From: Sphaerolaimus hirsutus
Taxonomy: Eukaryota > Nematoda > Chromadorea > Monhysterida > Sphaerolaimidae
Length of the DNA stretch: 64,000 bases
Reading direction: 5' to 3'
Assembly: GCA_964036195.1 (NCBI GenBank)
Contig: OZ038460.1
Location: 3,847,504-3,911,503 of the forward strand
Shown here: positions 48,363 to 59,669 of the stretch, one piece after another
Position numbering within the stretch: position 1 is the first letter of the stretch
Layout: each line of letters opens with the position of its first letter
Notes under the pieces: generated by a model
Database searches by the model: none
What the model saw: the letters and a program-made list of their open reading frames with translations, nothing else
What the model was told of the DNA's origin: nothing
Made by a program: the position numbers and the translations under genes

Positions 48363-48847
48363 GTCGGTGTCAACTAGGGCTCAAAACTTGTTTTTTTTTA
48401 ACGCGAGTAAAAGCCACAGCCACCAAAATTTTTCACTTGATTTGTGAGTCAAGTCAGTGAGTCAGTGAAAATCGAGTCTCGACTCTCGAGTCAAGCAAAA
48501 GTTCGAGTCGAGTCGTTCTTGTGTTGTGTGTGGTAGAATCTTTTGAAAAATTTTTTTAGCCGAATGCGAAACAGAGTAGTAAACACCTTCCCGGACAAGT
48601 TCACCACCCAATTTTTTATTTTACTCTTGACGCAATATCTGCGGCTATGGGGGGATTAAAGAGCCCACAATCCCGACCCCAGAAACTAAACACAAATCCT
48701 GATCCCAAATAATTATAAAAAATTTCATCAAACATTTGAAAAAAACTATTCAGACCCTGAACTAGTCCTGATCCCAATCTTGAATAATTCAAAAAGTATC
48801 CAATATGAAAAATCTGAATGAAAAACTATCCAGAATGACCCCCACCC

Positions 48848-48949
48848 TAGTGATGTAAAAGAGCCATGGCGCTGGCGCCTGGCGCTAGCGCCAAAGCAAA
48901 AAGCGCCATGGCGCTTGGCGCCAAAAGTCTGGCACTTTTTACGTCACTA
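48848..48949. mobile_element. Short family E hAT-like MITE, 8-bp duplication CCCCACCC
   Basis: It runs from TAGTGATGTAAAAGAGCC to GGCACTTTTTACGTCACTA, with exact CCCCACCC flanks (48840-48847, 48950-48957). At 102 bp it is the smallest clean copy and defines the family ends. Confidence 0.9.
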
Positions 48950-49158
48950 CCCCACCCCAATACCGCACACAGACCCCAGTCACGATCCCTATCTCAAAAA
49001 AATAAAAAAATCCCGATATGAAAAAAATATGATCCCAGAAACCCTCCAGTAACGATCCCAATCCCAGAAGAAAAATTATATCCAGTTTGAACCCTAGATC
49101 TCCTGATCGAAATTTTCTCTGTATACTCGGCGTACGTGATACTCTGCCCTCGCACTGA

Positions 49159-49405
49159 TTTATGTCTCGTGTTGGAAGCGTGCCAATGATTATTAAATCA
49201 TGCGATTTCTGTAAAAATACGAATAAAATTCATCAATGTGAATATGTTAATGAATAACATTATAACAACAATCAATTTTGTCATCTTTTTATGAAACTCG
49301 GACGCGTTAACCATCGTTGGCACACTTCCAGCATGAACCACGCGTGCAGGGTGTAAAGTAACCGGAGTATAGGCACTGGCAAACTTGAATGGGACACTCA
49401 CCCCC
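49159..49405 (-). repeat. Element unit shared with 55860-56155
   Basis: On the minus strand it contains TACTCCGGTTACTTTACACC and GTGTGCCAACGATGG, matching TACTCCAGTTACTTTACCCC and GGGTGCCAATGATG at 55955-56010 on the plus strand. The translated frames (49198-49401 minus; 55865-56125 plus) also align. It is probably a MITE edge, since GGAAGCGTGCCAATGAT occurs inverted at both ends of each copy. Confidence 0.5.
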
Positions 49406-50101
49406 TCCCTAAATGGCAGACAAAAAATTCACTTTACACCACATTTTTGTTTCACAATTGAAAAGTTGGTTTACAAAGTCCCATAGAGAAGTGTTTAAGG
49501 TTCAATATTGCGTAAACAACATAACCTCTAAAATGCCTCCTTAATGAAATTTATTTATTTATTTCCCCATGGACGGAGATATTGCGTATGAAGTGAAATA
49601 AAAAAATGGGTGGTGAACTTGTCCGGGAAGGTGTTTAATTGATTGAAATTGAACTTACCTGGTTAAATCAACTACTAGAATAGGGTTACTATTTATTTAG
49701 GACTCTACGTCGAATGTTGAGTGGAGCATTTACAGAGAGACAATATCATTTTATGTGCCTCACAGAAAGCGTGGTGAAGTTTACGTGGGAGTGGGAGGAA
49801 CACAAAAATTAACACCTGCCATGCTGAAATCCATTATCAACAATACATTTGAGAGACAAATGCAATTGATTAAACACCAGTTGTTCTGACCAGTTTTTCG
49901 GGCCGGGACCGGGACATGAAATTTTTGTTATCGGGACCGGAATCGGGACAGCGACTAAGGGATCCTATATGGACCCGGACCGAGACTAGCATATTGTTTT
50001 ATCGGGACCGATACCACTTCAGTACCGGAATTTCGCCGAACCATCTAGTATTTCTATTTCCAGCCGAACCATCTAAACTATTATTTCCATTAGTATTCTA
50101 G

Positions 50102-50344
50102 GGGCCAGTTCCGCAAATTGAGATATGAGAAGTAAAATGGCAAATGCAAAGTGAAATGAGAAGTGAGAAGTGAATTGAGAAGGAAATTGGCAAAAGCGAA
50201 GATAGATTACGTTTTATTTCTATTTTTTACTTCGCTTTTGCCAATTTACTTGCCATTTCACTTCGCTTTTGCCAATTTTCTTCTCAATTAACTTCGCACT
50301 TGCCATTTTACTTCTCACTTCTTAATTTGCGGAACTGGCACCAG
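50102..50344. mobile_element. Complete GGCCAGTTCCGC-ended fold-back element (family B)
   Basis: It begins GGGCCAGTTCCGCAAATTG and ends CTTAATTTGCGGAACTGGCACCAG-like sequence. The arms iterate GAAGTGAAATGGCAAA words. No exons around it. Confidence 0.7.
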
Positions 50345-50475
50345 GACTGGGACTGAGGTAAAATATCACTTTGGTTTATTTACAGAACCCAGATCTCCAG
50401 TCAGTTGATTGCCCAATTGCGATCACAGATTTTTTTCAACCAGACAAAAAAGCGTTGCCGCCATTTCATCACAAG

Positions 50476-51982
50476 TAGGGTTCCGTTTTCCGATTCCGCC
50501 TTTCCGCAGGAAAATTTTTTACCTTTCCGTTTTCCGTTTTCTGGCAGCTGAAAATTTTTTACCTTTCCATTTTCCGTTTTCCGGCAGCTGAAAATTTTTT
50601 ACCTTTCCGTTTTCCGTTTTCCGGCAGCTGAAAAGTTTTTACCTTTCCGTTTCCGTTTTTCCGGCCCATTTTTCCGTTTTCTGGCTGAACAATTTTTTAC
50701 CTTTCTGTTTCCATTTTTCCAGGCCATTTTTCCATTTTCTGGCTCGATTTTCAGTTTTCTGGCCATTTTCCATTTTTTTCCAATCTGTATTTATTTTTTT
50801 CCACCATGGTGTTTTTTTCTACCAGGTTCTTGTGTCATTCATAATTTTTATCTGTATCCAAATCTGTATCGGACGTGCTCACAAAGGCATGAAGAGAGAG
50901 ACATGCTCACAAAACTTGGAGTCAAGATGTTTGCTGCCAATGGCTCGATTCTGCTTGGAAATCCCAACTACCTGGCCAGTCTGCGCAACATCACCACACA
51001 AACTGATTTGGCTGATTTGTCAACCTGCGACATCAAGTTATGACCACCCGCCTATCAATTTGGGAAGACTGCTGATTCTGCAAATGTTGCTGAATGGTCA
51101 AGCCCTCATGCAACACATCAAGGAAAGTGCAGCAGAAGTCCAAGTTGATGGATGTTGGATAAAAGACCTGCTGTCAATGCAAGACATGAAATTTGTTCAT
51201 TTGATTGAGGAAACTCTTTTGTGTATAAGCTTTTCTGTTTTCCCATGCAAACATTGTTCATTAGGTTTTTGTAACTTCAGATATGTGAAACTTGTAAACT
51301 CTGTTGTATCTCTTACCTTTTTATGATTATCTGAGGTCATATAATCCGGTTACCACCCGAGGAGTTGAGTAGTAGTGTAGATGGGGTTATTACCAAACCT
51401 GCGATTGTTATGTTTCAAGTGCACACCACCTGTGACCTTTTGTGATGCATGTTCAGTTCAGCACTGTGCAATAAACTTGCTCTCCCAACTGTGTCTTGGG
51501 GTTGTGGGCCCCGTGTTAACCCACATCTACTCCAACTTTATTGTTGTTGTAGTGTATTTTTGCTACCTTTGATGATTTTTTGTTGGTTCTGTCAAGCTTG
51601 AACTACAAGTGAAGTTACTGTCATGATCCATAGTTGCAGAATGTACAGCTGCATGCAAATTTGTCCATTTCCGTGCAAATTTCACATTATTTTTTTCTGT
51701 TTCTGTGAAAATTTTGCTTTCCGTTTTCCGTTTTCCGGCATTTCATTTTTCCGTTTTCCATTTTCCAGCTGATAAATTTTTTTTACCTTTCTGTTTTCCG
51801 TTTTCCACTGAGTGAAAAATTTTTACCTTTCCGTTTTCCATTTTCCAGCAGAAATTTTTTTTTACCTTTCCGTTTTCCGTTTTCCGTAAAATGAAAAAAT
51901 TTTACCTTTCCGTTTTCTGTAAAGTGAAAAAATTTTACCTTTCCGTTTTCCTTTGTCCGTAAAACAAATTTTTGACACCCTA
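50476..51982. mobile_element. hAT-like element with TTTTCCGTTTTCCGG arrays and carried DNA, 8-bp duplication ATCACAAG
   Basis: It starts TAGGGTTCCGTTTTCC and ends TTTTTGACACCCTA, flanked by ATCACAAG exactly (50468-50475, 51983-51990). T-rich word arrays occupy 50476-50800 and 51680-51960. Between them lies about 850 bp of non-repetitive DNA. It has frames up to 164 codons (50832-51326) but no domain I recognise, so it may be captured host sequence. Confidence 0.8.
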
Positions 51983-52002
51983 ATCACAAGTTATATCCTA
52001 GT

Positions 52003-52228
52003 TAGTGATGTAAAAGTGCCATGGCGCTGGCGCCTGGCGCTAGCGCCAAAGCAAAAAGCGCCATTGCACTTTTGGCGCTTGGCGCTATCTTGCCTTGGCG
52101 CCATTGGCGCTTGGCGCCATGCTCATGAAAAGCGCCATGGCGCTTCTAGCGCTTGGTGCCGTTTTTCTCTGGCGCCATTGGCGCTTAACGCTGAGTTCAT
52201 AAAAGCGCTGGCGCTTTTTACATCAGTA
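52003..52228. mobile_element. Family E hAT-like MITE, 8-bp duplication ATCCTAGT/CTCCTAGT
   Basis: It runs from TAGTGATGTAAAAGTGCC to GGCGCTTTTTACATCAGTA. The interior is GCGCC words. It landed 20 bases beyond the end of the previous element. Confidence 0.85.
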
Positions 52229-52268
52229 CTCCTAGTGCATTGCACCGCAGCAGACAAGCATGGCCAAC

Positions 52269-52725
52269 TACCGTATTTCTTATAATAGAAGGGCAGTTCT
52301 CCAATAGAAGGGTGTCTCCAATAGTAGTGCGTCTCCAATAGAAGGTACACTTTTTCAACTTAATTTAGGCCATGAAATAAATAGAAGAGCAGTCTCCAGT
52401 AGAAGGTAGACAAAGTGCTGGAATTGTGCCAAATGCATAACAAATAAAGAATATCAGCGGGCGCTTTGGTTCGTTGATTTTATGCTTTTTTTCATATCAA
52501 ATCTTGTATTTATGAAGTATGAACTCTATGTATCGTCATTCTATGAACTGTCTGTGATGTAACACATTGAAAAACCGGGGTAGAAGTTGAAAACAATTGA
52601 CTGAAAGGTTGACGAAAAAATAGAAGGGTGGTCTCCAATAGAAGGGCATCTCCAATACAAGGGCGGGTAAAATGTTGACAAAAAAATAGAAGGGCTCCCT
52701 CCCTTGTATTAGAACAAATACGGTA
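52269..52725. mobile_element. TACCGTATTT-ended MITE with AATAGAAGGGC words
   Basis: It begins TACCGTATTTCTTATAATAG and ends TTAGAACAAATACGGTA. The interior iterates TCTCCAATAGAAGGGC. The ends equal those of family F but the internal word is unrelated. Confidence 0.7.
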
Positions 52726-53215
52726 GTAGCCGTTATTTGAAGTGGAAACTCGCAAATTTAGTAGATACACAGCGATCAAAAAACATGATGTTCACTGTAT
52801 ACGAACTGCGCAGTGCTTTAGAATGATGTTTCTTTTGCGATGCTATTCAGACTGTGCTGCAAATGTTTCCATGCAAGCTTAAAAAAGGGAGAATTTTCTG
52901 TTGACAACTTGTTGGGACGGCGGCGTAAAAATTACCTAAAATAACTCTATTGTGTTTGTGTGTTTACCTTTTAAGCGGAAACGATGATTTATTCATTTGA
53001 CAACGGGAGCGCGGCTAGGGGCAGATGCAAATGCATCTTTAAAAAGTACACAAATTACAAATTAATATGTGCATTTATAGTCTCCATTTATCCCGCTTTC
53101 GAAATTAATTGCGAAAGAGTTGTTGGCTTCGATAAGAGTTATTCTAATTACATTCAATATATCCTTCCAATTAAACGATGTGAATAGCACTTCAAATTCC
53201 GTGTCCCATTTACCT
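52726..53215. other. No gene or repeat recognised
   Basis: AT-rich DNA with short frames (longest 67 codons, 52984-53187). Nothing supportable. Confidence 0.35.
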
Positions 53216-53221
53216 AGTTAT

Positions 53222-53834
53222 GTACCTTATTTCCTCGAAATACCCCAGGGGGTTTATTTTTTGGAGTGAGACTTTTGAGGGGGGGGGGTTAAACGAGGGG
53301 GGTATTTCGAGGGGGGTTATTATTTCGCCAGAAATTTTCGAAATCTCAATATTAAATTGTCGTTTGAAACGTATGCAGACATCGGAAAATGCGACAAAAA
53401 TCGCCATGTATAAGTATACCGTATTACCTCGACATACCCCCATGGGGGTTTATTATTTCGCCAGCAAAATTTGAGGGGGGTTTATTCGAGGTTTTTTTAT
53501 TATTTCGTCAGAAATTTTCGTAAGGATCGTAGTAAATAGTAGGCATTTGCGTACCCAAAATAGGTAATAAATGTGTCCAAACAGGATATATTTGGACATA
53601 AAAACGTAGATAGCTACACAAACTACTCTATGTGTAGCTGCAATGCAAATTAACAGTAATATACATCATGTACAGTGCGTACATGACGTATTTATTATGT
53701 ACATGACGTACATCATTCCGAAGGGGGGGGGGGTATTTCGAGGGGGGTTTATTATTTCCCCAGCCCATTTTGAGGGGGGGTTAATTCGAGGGGGGGTTAA
53801 TTCAAGGGGGGGGATAATTCGAGGTAATACGGTA
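53222..53834. mobile_element. Family F MITEs, one complete (53416-53834) and one half
   Basis: TACCTTATTTCCTCGAAA at 53222 lacks its right end. TACCGTATTACCTCGACA at 53416 pairs with TTCGAGGTAATACGGTA ending at 53834. A G-run-rich interior and the TACATGACGTA palindromes lie between. Confidence 0.6.
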
Positions 53835-53844
53835 GACTTGTATA

Positions 53845-54325
53845 GGTATGTAGCAGAGTTGTTTAAAGTACCGAAATTTTTTCAAAGTATACATAAACGT
53901 AAAGTATTTATTGTTTACTCACCCATTAGTACAGAAAACAAAGTAATTTTTTTACTTTTACTCGTGAGTAAACGTACTTTTCCCCACATAAAACGTAAAC
54001 ATGAGTACTTTTGATAAATGTCGCCAAAACTTTCCAGTAATGTCACTCAAAATCACTCATTTTCATGACTTTTTGCCTATTTTACGCAATTTTAGACCGT
54101 ATATTTGGTTCTATACCCATTTTCGACTAGTTTCCCATATTTTTAGCACATTTCTCCCTTTTTTCTGTTCTATGCCTTTGAAAATCTGTATAAAAGGCAA
54201 CCTAAAATACGTTTTCTGTACTCAAGTACTTTCACAAAGTATTCGTAAAAGTAATGTAAACGTATTTACTCTGTACTCAAGTATACGTATTTATCGAGTA
54301 AAAGTAAATACGTTTTAACAACTAT
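53845..54325. repeat. Inverted-repeat unit of AAAGTA/TACTTT words
   Basis: AGAGTTGTTTAAAGTA at the left and TACGTTTTAACAACTATG at the right are inverted edges. The inside iterates AAACGTAAAG and AGTACTTTT. Related fragments lie at 7865-8060 and 58600-58650. Confidence 0.55.
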
Positions 54326-54419
54326 GGTATGTAGACGTCATCAACACTGTTCTCACATAACACAGTCATTGTATTCTGCATTCCCCGGATGACAAACCGC
54401 AGCTTTTGTCATTTACATC

Positions 54420-55165
54420 CTCTATACACTCAATTGGGGGGGGGGTATTTCGAGGGGGTTTATAAGTTCATACTGTCCATTTTGAGGGGGGGGGGGGGGT
54501 TCGATGGGGGTATTTAGAGAAAATACGGTAAATAACTGTAGACAGAACGATGCATGGAACCAGGCTGACCGCGAAAGTATACCCCGTGTTATACGTACGT
54601 GGTATACCGCCACGCGAACGACATTTTTTCATAACGCGCACCAGTATTCATTGCGCGGTATTGTTTACGCTAATTTCGCTAACGCGTCACATTACGGGTT
54701 AAGTGGGCGCGCGCGAAATAGGGGTCAATCCGTTTAGCGCGGTACTTATTTTCACTAACACGCATCTTTGGAACAAATCGGGTTAGATCATTTGTCATAC
54801 CCTGAAGAAAATATTTTTTGCGGGTTAGACCGTGTTATGAACTTGTGTTAATTATAAAACTTGTGACAGAACTAGGCTTCATTGTTGGTTTGGGTGTGGT
54901 TTCATTGTTGGGTGTGGTTTCATTCAGGATTGGGACTGCAAAATCCACCAAAAAATGGGGATTTGAGAACGAGATTGAAAATCACACATACTGTATTACC
55001 CTCTAATTTACCCCCCCCCCACCTTCGGGCTCCCCTCCATGGTAATGGGTCAATGAAACTTGGCGCCAGCGCTGTTTGCATCAAACCGTATATTTACATG
55101 GCTGCAGTAATTGATGTTGAGTCGGGATGGCTGCTTTTGCAGAGCATTTTACCAGAGTTGCGATA
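54420..55165. repeat. Family F half-copy, then CGTGTTATA-word unit
   Basis: 54420-54531 ends TTTAGAGAAAATACGGTA without a left end. 54575-54845 contains CGTGTTATACG, ATAACGCG and CGGGTTA words in both orientations, similar to 57385-57700. The remainder is non-coding, with a short GGTTTGGGTGTGG duplication at 54888-54915. Confidence 0.4.
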
Positions 55166-55172
55166 GTGTATT

Positions 55173-55536
55173 TACCGTTTTTCCTCAAAATACCCCCCCT
55201 CGAAATAGCCCCCCCCCTTCGTTTGACCCCCCCCTCTCGGGACCACTATGAAACAATCAACCCACTCCCTCGAAATACCCCCCAAATTGAGTGTAAAGGG
55301 ATTTTGTGGACAGTTTGAAAAAGCCGCAGGAACCAATTTATTACAATTACAACTGCTGCAACGATTGCGTGTAAATTGTGTACGATAAATTCATTTATAT
55401 ATCCATCCAGGTAAATATCTGAAATAATATCCGTAAGCGATAGATACCCGTGCCGTAACATATGAAGGGTGTGCTTCTAAAAGTACAGATGTACAAAAAA
55501 GCGATATTGAGATTCGAGGTTTGAGGTAATACGGTA
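55173..55536. mobile_element. Family F MITE
   Basis: It begins TACCGTTTTTCCTCAAAA and ends TTTGAGGTAATACGGTA, with a C-run-rich left arm. The right arm is largely replaced by other DNA. Confidence 0.55.
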
Positions 55537-55859
55537 TATTTCGAGTATTTAGGGTATTTCGAGAAAATATATGCAAAGTTAGCACAGTTTGTGATGTTGT
55601 AAAGTAACATATTGTTTAAAAAAACGTTCTATACTGGGTCATGAAAATTATTTCGTGAAAATTGCATAAAATACACGTGGCTGATCCATGAAAAACAATA
55701 GAAAAAGTGAAAAATGCATGGAAAAAAACAAAAACATTGCCATGAGAAAGAAAACGATCACGCTGAATGAAAACCAATAGAAAGAAAAATGTGTATTATG
55801 CAAAATTTGAGTGTGGGATTTAATGTGGTGATACAATACAACATTTACATCCCAAGTCT

Positions 55860-56155
55860 ATACGGTGTTTAATGGTCCAGTCGAGACAAGTGTCTCAGCC
55901 CACAAACAACAGTGCGAGCTGGCCGAAAAAGCGTGGCGGTTTTTACCCAACTGTTATACTCCAGTTACTTTACCCCTTGCATGCATGGTTCCCACTGGAA
56001 GGGTGCCAATGATGTTTATTGCAGACAATTTTCATAAAAAGTTGAGAAAATCTATTGCTGTTGTAACGCTTACTTATTCAAACAATGAATTTTGTTCATC
56101 TTTTATCAAAAATTTCACGCTTTAATCATCATTGGCACGCTTCCAATGTGAGACA
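55860..56155 (+). repeat. Element unit shared with 49159-49405
   Basis: See the partner copy. The right edge ATCATTGGCACGCTTCC is the inverse of internal GGAAGGGTGCCAATGAT. The 86-codon frame is shared but has no recognised domain. Confidence 0.5.
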
Positions 56156-56159
56156 TAAC

Positions 56160-56240
56160 GAAAGCGCCCGGCCTGGCGCCCATATTTCGAATGGCGCCAT
56201 GGCGCCCTTGGCGCTTGCGCCATTTTTGCTGGCGCCAATT
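56160..56240. repeat. GCGCC word array, short
   Basis: Family E-type words without clean ends, followed by a family F-like GGGTTTATTCGAGG fragment. Confidence 0.45.
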
Positions 56241-56699
56241 GAGTGTGGGTTTATTCGAGGGGGGGGGGTTTAGTTGGAGTTTTTCACTCGAACTAGCAAT
56301 TAAAAGGCTAGGTGGGTCACCACAGCTATCCTCAAGTACAACTCGTTGCCCAGCGGCATGCTAGCGTCCAGTTAGATCACGGCTGCACCAATCACGAAAA
56401 TACGACGTGTGCTCAGAAAATAACATGTATGAGAAATTCAAAAGTTCAAACTTGTTAAAATAACCATGGTCGAGCCGGGTGGTCGCGTCGGGTCGTGTCT
56501 GGCTCTGGTCGTGTCGTGTGTTTGTTTGAGTTGAGTCGAAGTTGTGTTTTTCATTTTCGGACGACTGGATTTTGTGCGCCTATCACTGATTCGTGTCACA
56601 CAACTTGTGTGTTGGGTCTTGTTGAGTCTGGAAGTTGAGTTTTTCATGTTCGGACGGGCATGTGGACACCGGCGACTCGAAGTCGAGCAGCAATTCTAT
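56241..56699. other. No gene recognised
   Basis: 56450-56680 has GTCGTGTCTGG, GTTGAGTC and GTGTTTTTCAT words repeated in an inverted layout, probably another small element. Short frames only. Confidence 0.3.
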
Positions 56700-57216
56700 T
56701 AACGTATTTCTCCGATCAAAGCACCCCCCCCCCCCCCCCGTTCAAAGCTCCCGGGGTGTTATGCTGTGCAAAATGTTCCGTGTAAAGCACCCAGGTGCTT
56801 TACTTCTCATCCGAAAAAAATTTGGTGATCATCTGTTAGCGTAAATAATATTGCAGAGAGAGAAGATCAAAGCTCATTTAAAAATGATTTTTTTGCATGG
56901 TGCGCTGCATTCTTTTAGCTCACATGCCTATTGAATTGCAAGCTGCGGCTAAATCAAAGCCTTCTGGTGTGATTCATCAGGGAATCTTCAAGTGGTACTT
57001 GTGTTCATAGAGTTTTGGGTTGTGGTCTTCAAAGTCAAAAATCGATCAGTCAGTATTATTACCTAGTATAGTATCTATCAGTATCAAGCAAAACATAGTA
57101 TAGCACCCCATGATTCGCATTGCACCAGGGTGCTATACACGGCACTTGAAAAGTATTCCGAAAAGTGCTTCAATTTCATAAAGCACCAGGGGTGCTTTGA
57201 TTGGAGAAATACGGTA
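56700..57216. mobile_element. ACGTATTTCTCC-ended MITE with CAAAGCACCCC words
   Basis: The left end is TAACGTATTTCTCCGATCAA and the right end TTGATTGGAGAAATACGGTA. The interior iterates CAAAGCACCCC and GGGGTGCTTTG. Terminal bases match family F, the internal word does not. Confidence 0.65.
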
Positions 57217-57384
57217 GGTCGTACTTGTAGTCGTAGTAGAAGTACGGCTGTGTATATCATTTTTCGGAACTGGCCCCAGTGCATTCCCTGCCCATGTCGT
57301 GCAGCACTCCAAATTTTTCATGAAAACATGTTATTTACTAAACACACGTCCAACCCAATATTAATCAGTTCTTCATGTTGCAAA

Positions 57385-57700
57385 AATTTTTTTACGTGGT
57401 ATACAACCTCGGTATCACACGTTTTCCGCTTTTTACAAATAATTGGACGGGTTGTACGTTTTTTCTATAATGCGCAAGTCTTCTAATAATGTGGTATACA
57501 AATACGTATAACCCGCCCTGTTGCGTGTTATTGAAACATAAATTGTCTGCGCACGCGCTCATTTGCGCGTTAGACGGGTAAGATATCGATTTCCAGGTGA
57601 CCTCTTTTTACGTAATAAACAAAAGAACGTGTTGGCACGGGGTACATATGGAATAATTAGCGTGTTACGTGGTATACCGAAATAACCTAAATTTCGCGGA
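57385..57700. repeat. CGTGGTATAC/CGTGTTA word unit
   Basis: Iterated ACGTGGTATAC, GCGCGTTAGACGGG and CGTGTTAC words in both orientations, similar to 54575-54845. No clean ends. Confidence 0.4.
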
Positions 57701-57897
57701 CAGCCTGCATGGAACTTCAACCATTTCTCAGTAAATTTTTGTCAATGAACACTGAATGAAAGTGATAAATTCAGAATAAACTGGAGATACCATTTTTATT
57801 CTCAGATTATATACATGCATAAGTTATCTCCAGAGTTGTGAAAAACAACGAACTTTTTTGCGCCGAGGTCCTCACATTGGTTTCATCACACACCAAT

Positions 57898-58215
57898 AAC
57901 GATGGCCAAAAAAATCCGAAAATTCCAAAACGTTTTCGAATTTTGTTGAACTTTTCTAATTTTTAATGACGCGGTTAAAAAAATACACAAAAATCGATTT
58001 TTTTTTTAAAGATTCGAAAATTCGAACGCGTTTTCGAATATTCGAATTTTTTTGGGATTTTTTGTTGAAAAATAGTAAAAAAATTCAGAAACTTCATTAA
58101 AGAACATCATAGGTAATCATATGGATTTTTCTGTAGCAGTAGAATCAAAATATGTACGTGGTAACAGCGGTAAGGCTGTAAAATATAAAGATGTATTCAA
58201 AATTCAGACCAAAAA
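57898..58215. repeat. AACGATGGC-ended fragment with ATTCGAA words
   Basis: TAACGATGGCCAAAAAAATCC opens an array of TTTTCGAATTTT words as in 44923-46104. The right end is missing. Confidence 0.5.
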
Positions 58216-58598
58216 TTCGGGGTATTTCGAGGGGGGTGGGCTTATTATTTCGCCAGAAATTTTTTGAAATCCTGGTACAAATTTGTCATTTGTAACGTAC
58301 GCAGATGTCGAAAAATACACAAATAAACACCATGTCATAGAGTCTATACACTTACATAAGTATGTAGATGGTATAATAAGGTTCTAATGTAACACAGTGG
58401 TTCTTTTTAACGTCTGTTCTGCATTGCCCAGATCACAAACCGCAGCTTTAGTCATTTGTGTTCCCTTTATATACAATAACGGGGGGGGGGTATTTCGAGG
58501 GGGTGGGTCATTATTTCATAGTGTCCATTCTGAGGGGGGGGGGGGTATTTCGAGACAGGTGGTATTTAGAGGGGGGAGTATTTCGAGGAAATACGGTA
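58216..58598. mobile_element. Family F MITE, left end missing
   Basis: GGGGTATTTCGAGGGGGG words run to TTTCGAGGAAATACGGTA at 58598. The central DNA resembles other family F copies (GTAACGTACGCAGATGTC). Confidence 0.55.
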
Positions 58599-58649
58599 TG
58601 CAGTACTCGAGTATATGTATTTATCAGGTAAATGTAAATACGTTTTAAC

Positions 58650-59665
58650 AACTTTGGAGTGGTTAAAGATATGGTATTGAAACGGCAATCAAAGAAATGT
58701 AGATGCAGATGTTTCTTGTGTCCGAAGCTAATATGTGTTTGTTCTAAGTGTACTAGGAGTTATTTAGGTATTTTTTAATTATGCGGCGTGATTTACGTAA
58801 ATGTGACACTGAGTCGAATTTTACGTCGAGAGCTATAATCGACCCTTAACGGACTCTGGGTAAATTATCACCAGTTTGCAAATAAAGCCAATGCTGATCG
58901 CTAACGGCACAAAGCAGTATCGCTGTAAAGCCAACTGACAGATAGCTTTCCATGTAGGTACAAAAAAGTCTACTGACAATGAAATCTACCATATACCATC
59001 TGAATAAGCGAACACAGAAAAAATTTCTCATCATATTTATTCGTTGCTCCCACATTGATTTGGTGCACAATTTTTACTCGACCTTATTCAGAAAAATATG
59101 GTATAATAAATTGTATAGCTTTCTGTCCATCCGGTATACACTGAAAACGCGAAATGCAAATAAATTGGCAAAACAGGTGAAAAAAACCCATACAGACTAA
59201 ATACGACAAAAACGTTTACTTCTGTGTAAATAAATAAGCTCTGTATTTGATACATTTAAATCGTTCTGATTGTAAAAATGTTAACTGAATTGCATGCTTA
59301 AAAACAAAATTGACGGATTAAATTCTCGTATACAATAACACGGGTCAGCGCGCAACGGCCGGAAATAACTAAAAAAAATTGACGGTGCACAAAACGCACA
59401 GATATCATTGACAAGCGGTTTCCGCAAGCTTTTTCCGCCATACTTGAGGAAGGAAGTAGTTGCTAAGTTTTACTTTTCGTGTGTCACTTTTTAAGCTGAT
59501 TGATTTTTCCACTGTGCAAAAATAGACCTCAACATGTAGACTGTAAAAGTGCAACTCAGCGCTTCAAAAAAAAAGAACTTCTCTCGCACATGCTTCCGTT
59601 TTACCCAATTCTGTTCATTCATGCGCAATGTTCCTAGCGATGGTGACAAGTTGGTACCATGTAAT
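58650..59665. other. No gene or repeat recognised
   Basis: AT-rich DNA. The 73-codon and 74-codon frames near 58850-59200 show no domain or splice context. Confidence 0.35.
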
Positions 59666-59669
59666 TGTG

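Larger units (their letters stand above)
48580..49637. mobile_element. Inverted-repeat element with about 65-bp ends, several nested units
   Basis: TAAACACCTTCCCGGACAAG at 48580 and its inverse at about 49618-49637 begin similar arms that extend to ACGCAATATCTCCG-like words. Inside are a CCCGATCCC-word relic, a family E MITE (48848-48949) and a unit shared with 55860-56155. Confidence 0.7.

Noticed and set aside
50832..51326. 164-codon frame inside the TTTTCCG element
   Set aside because: No domain. Its first part is repeat-derived and a competing frame is equally open; kept only as carried DNA.
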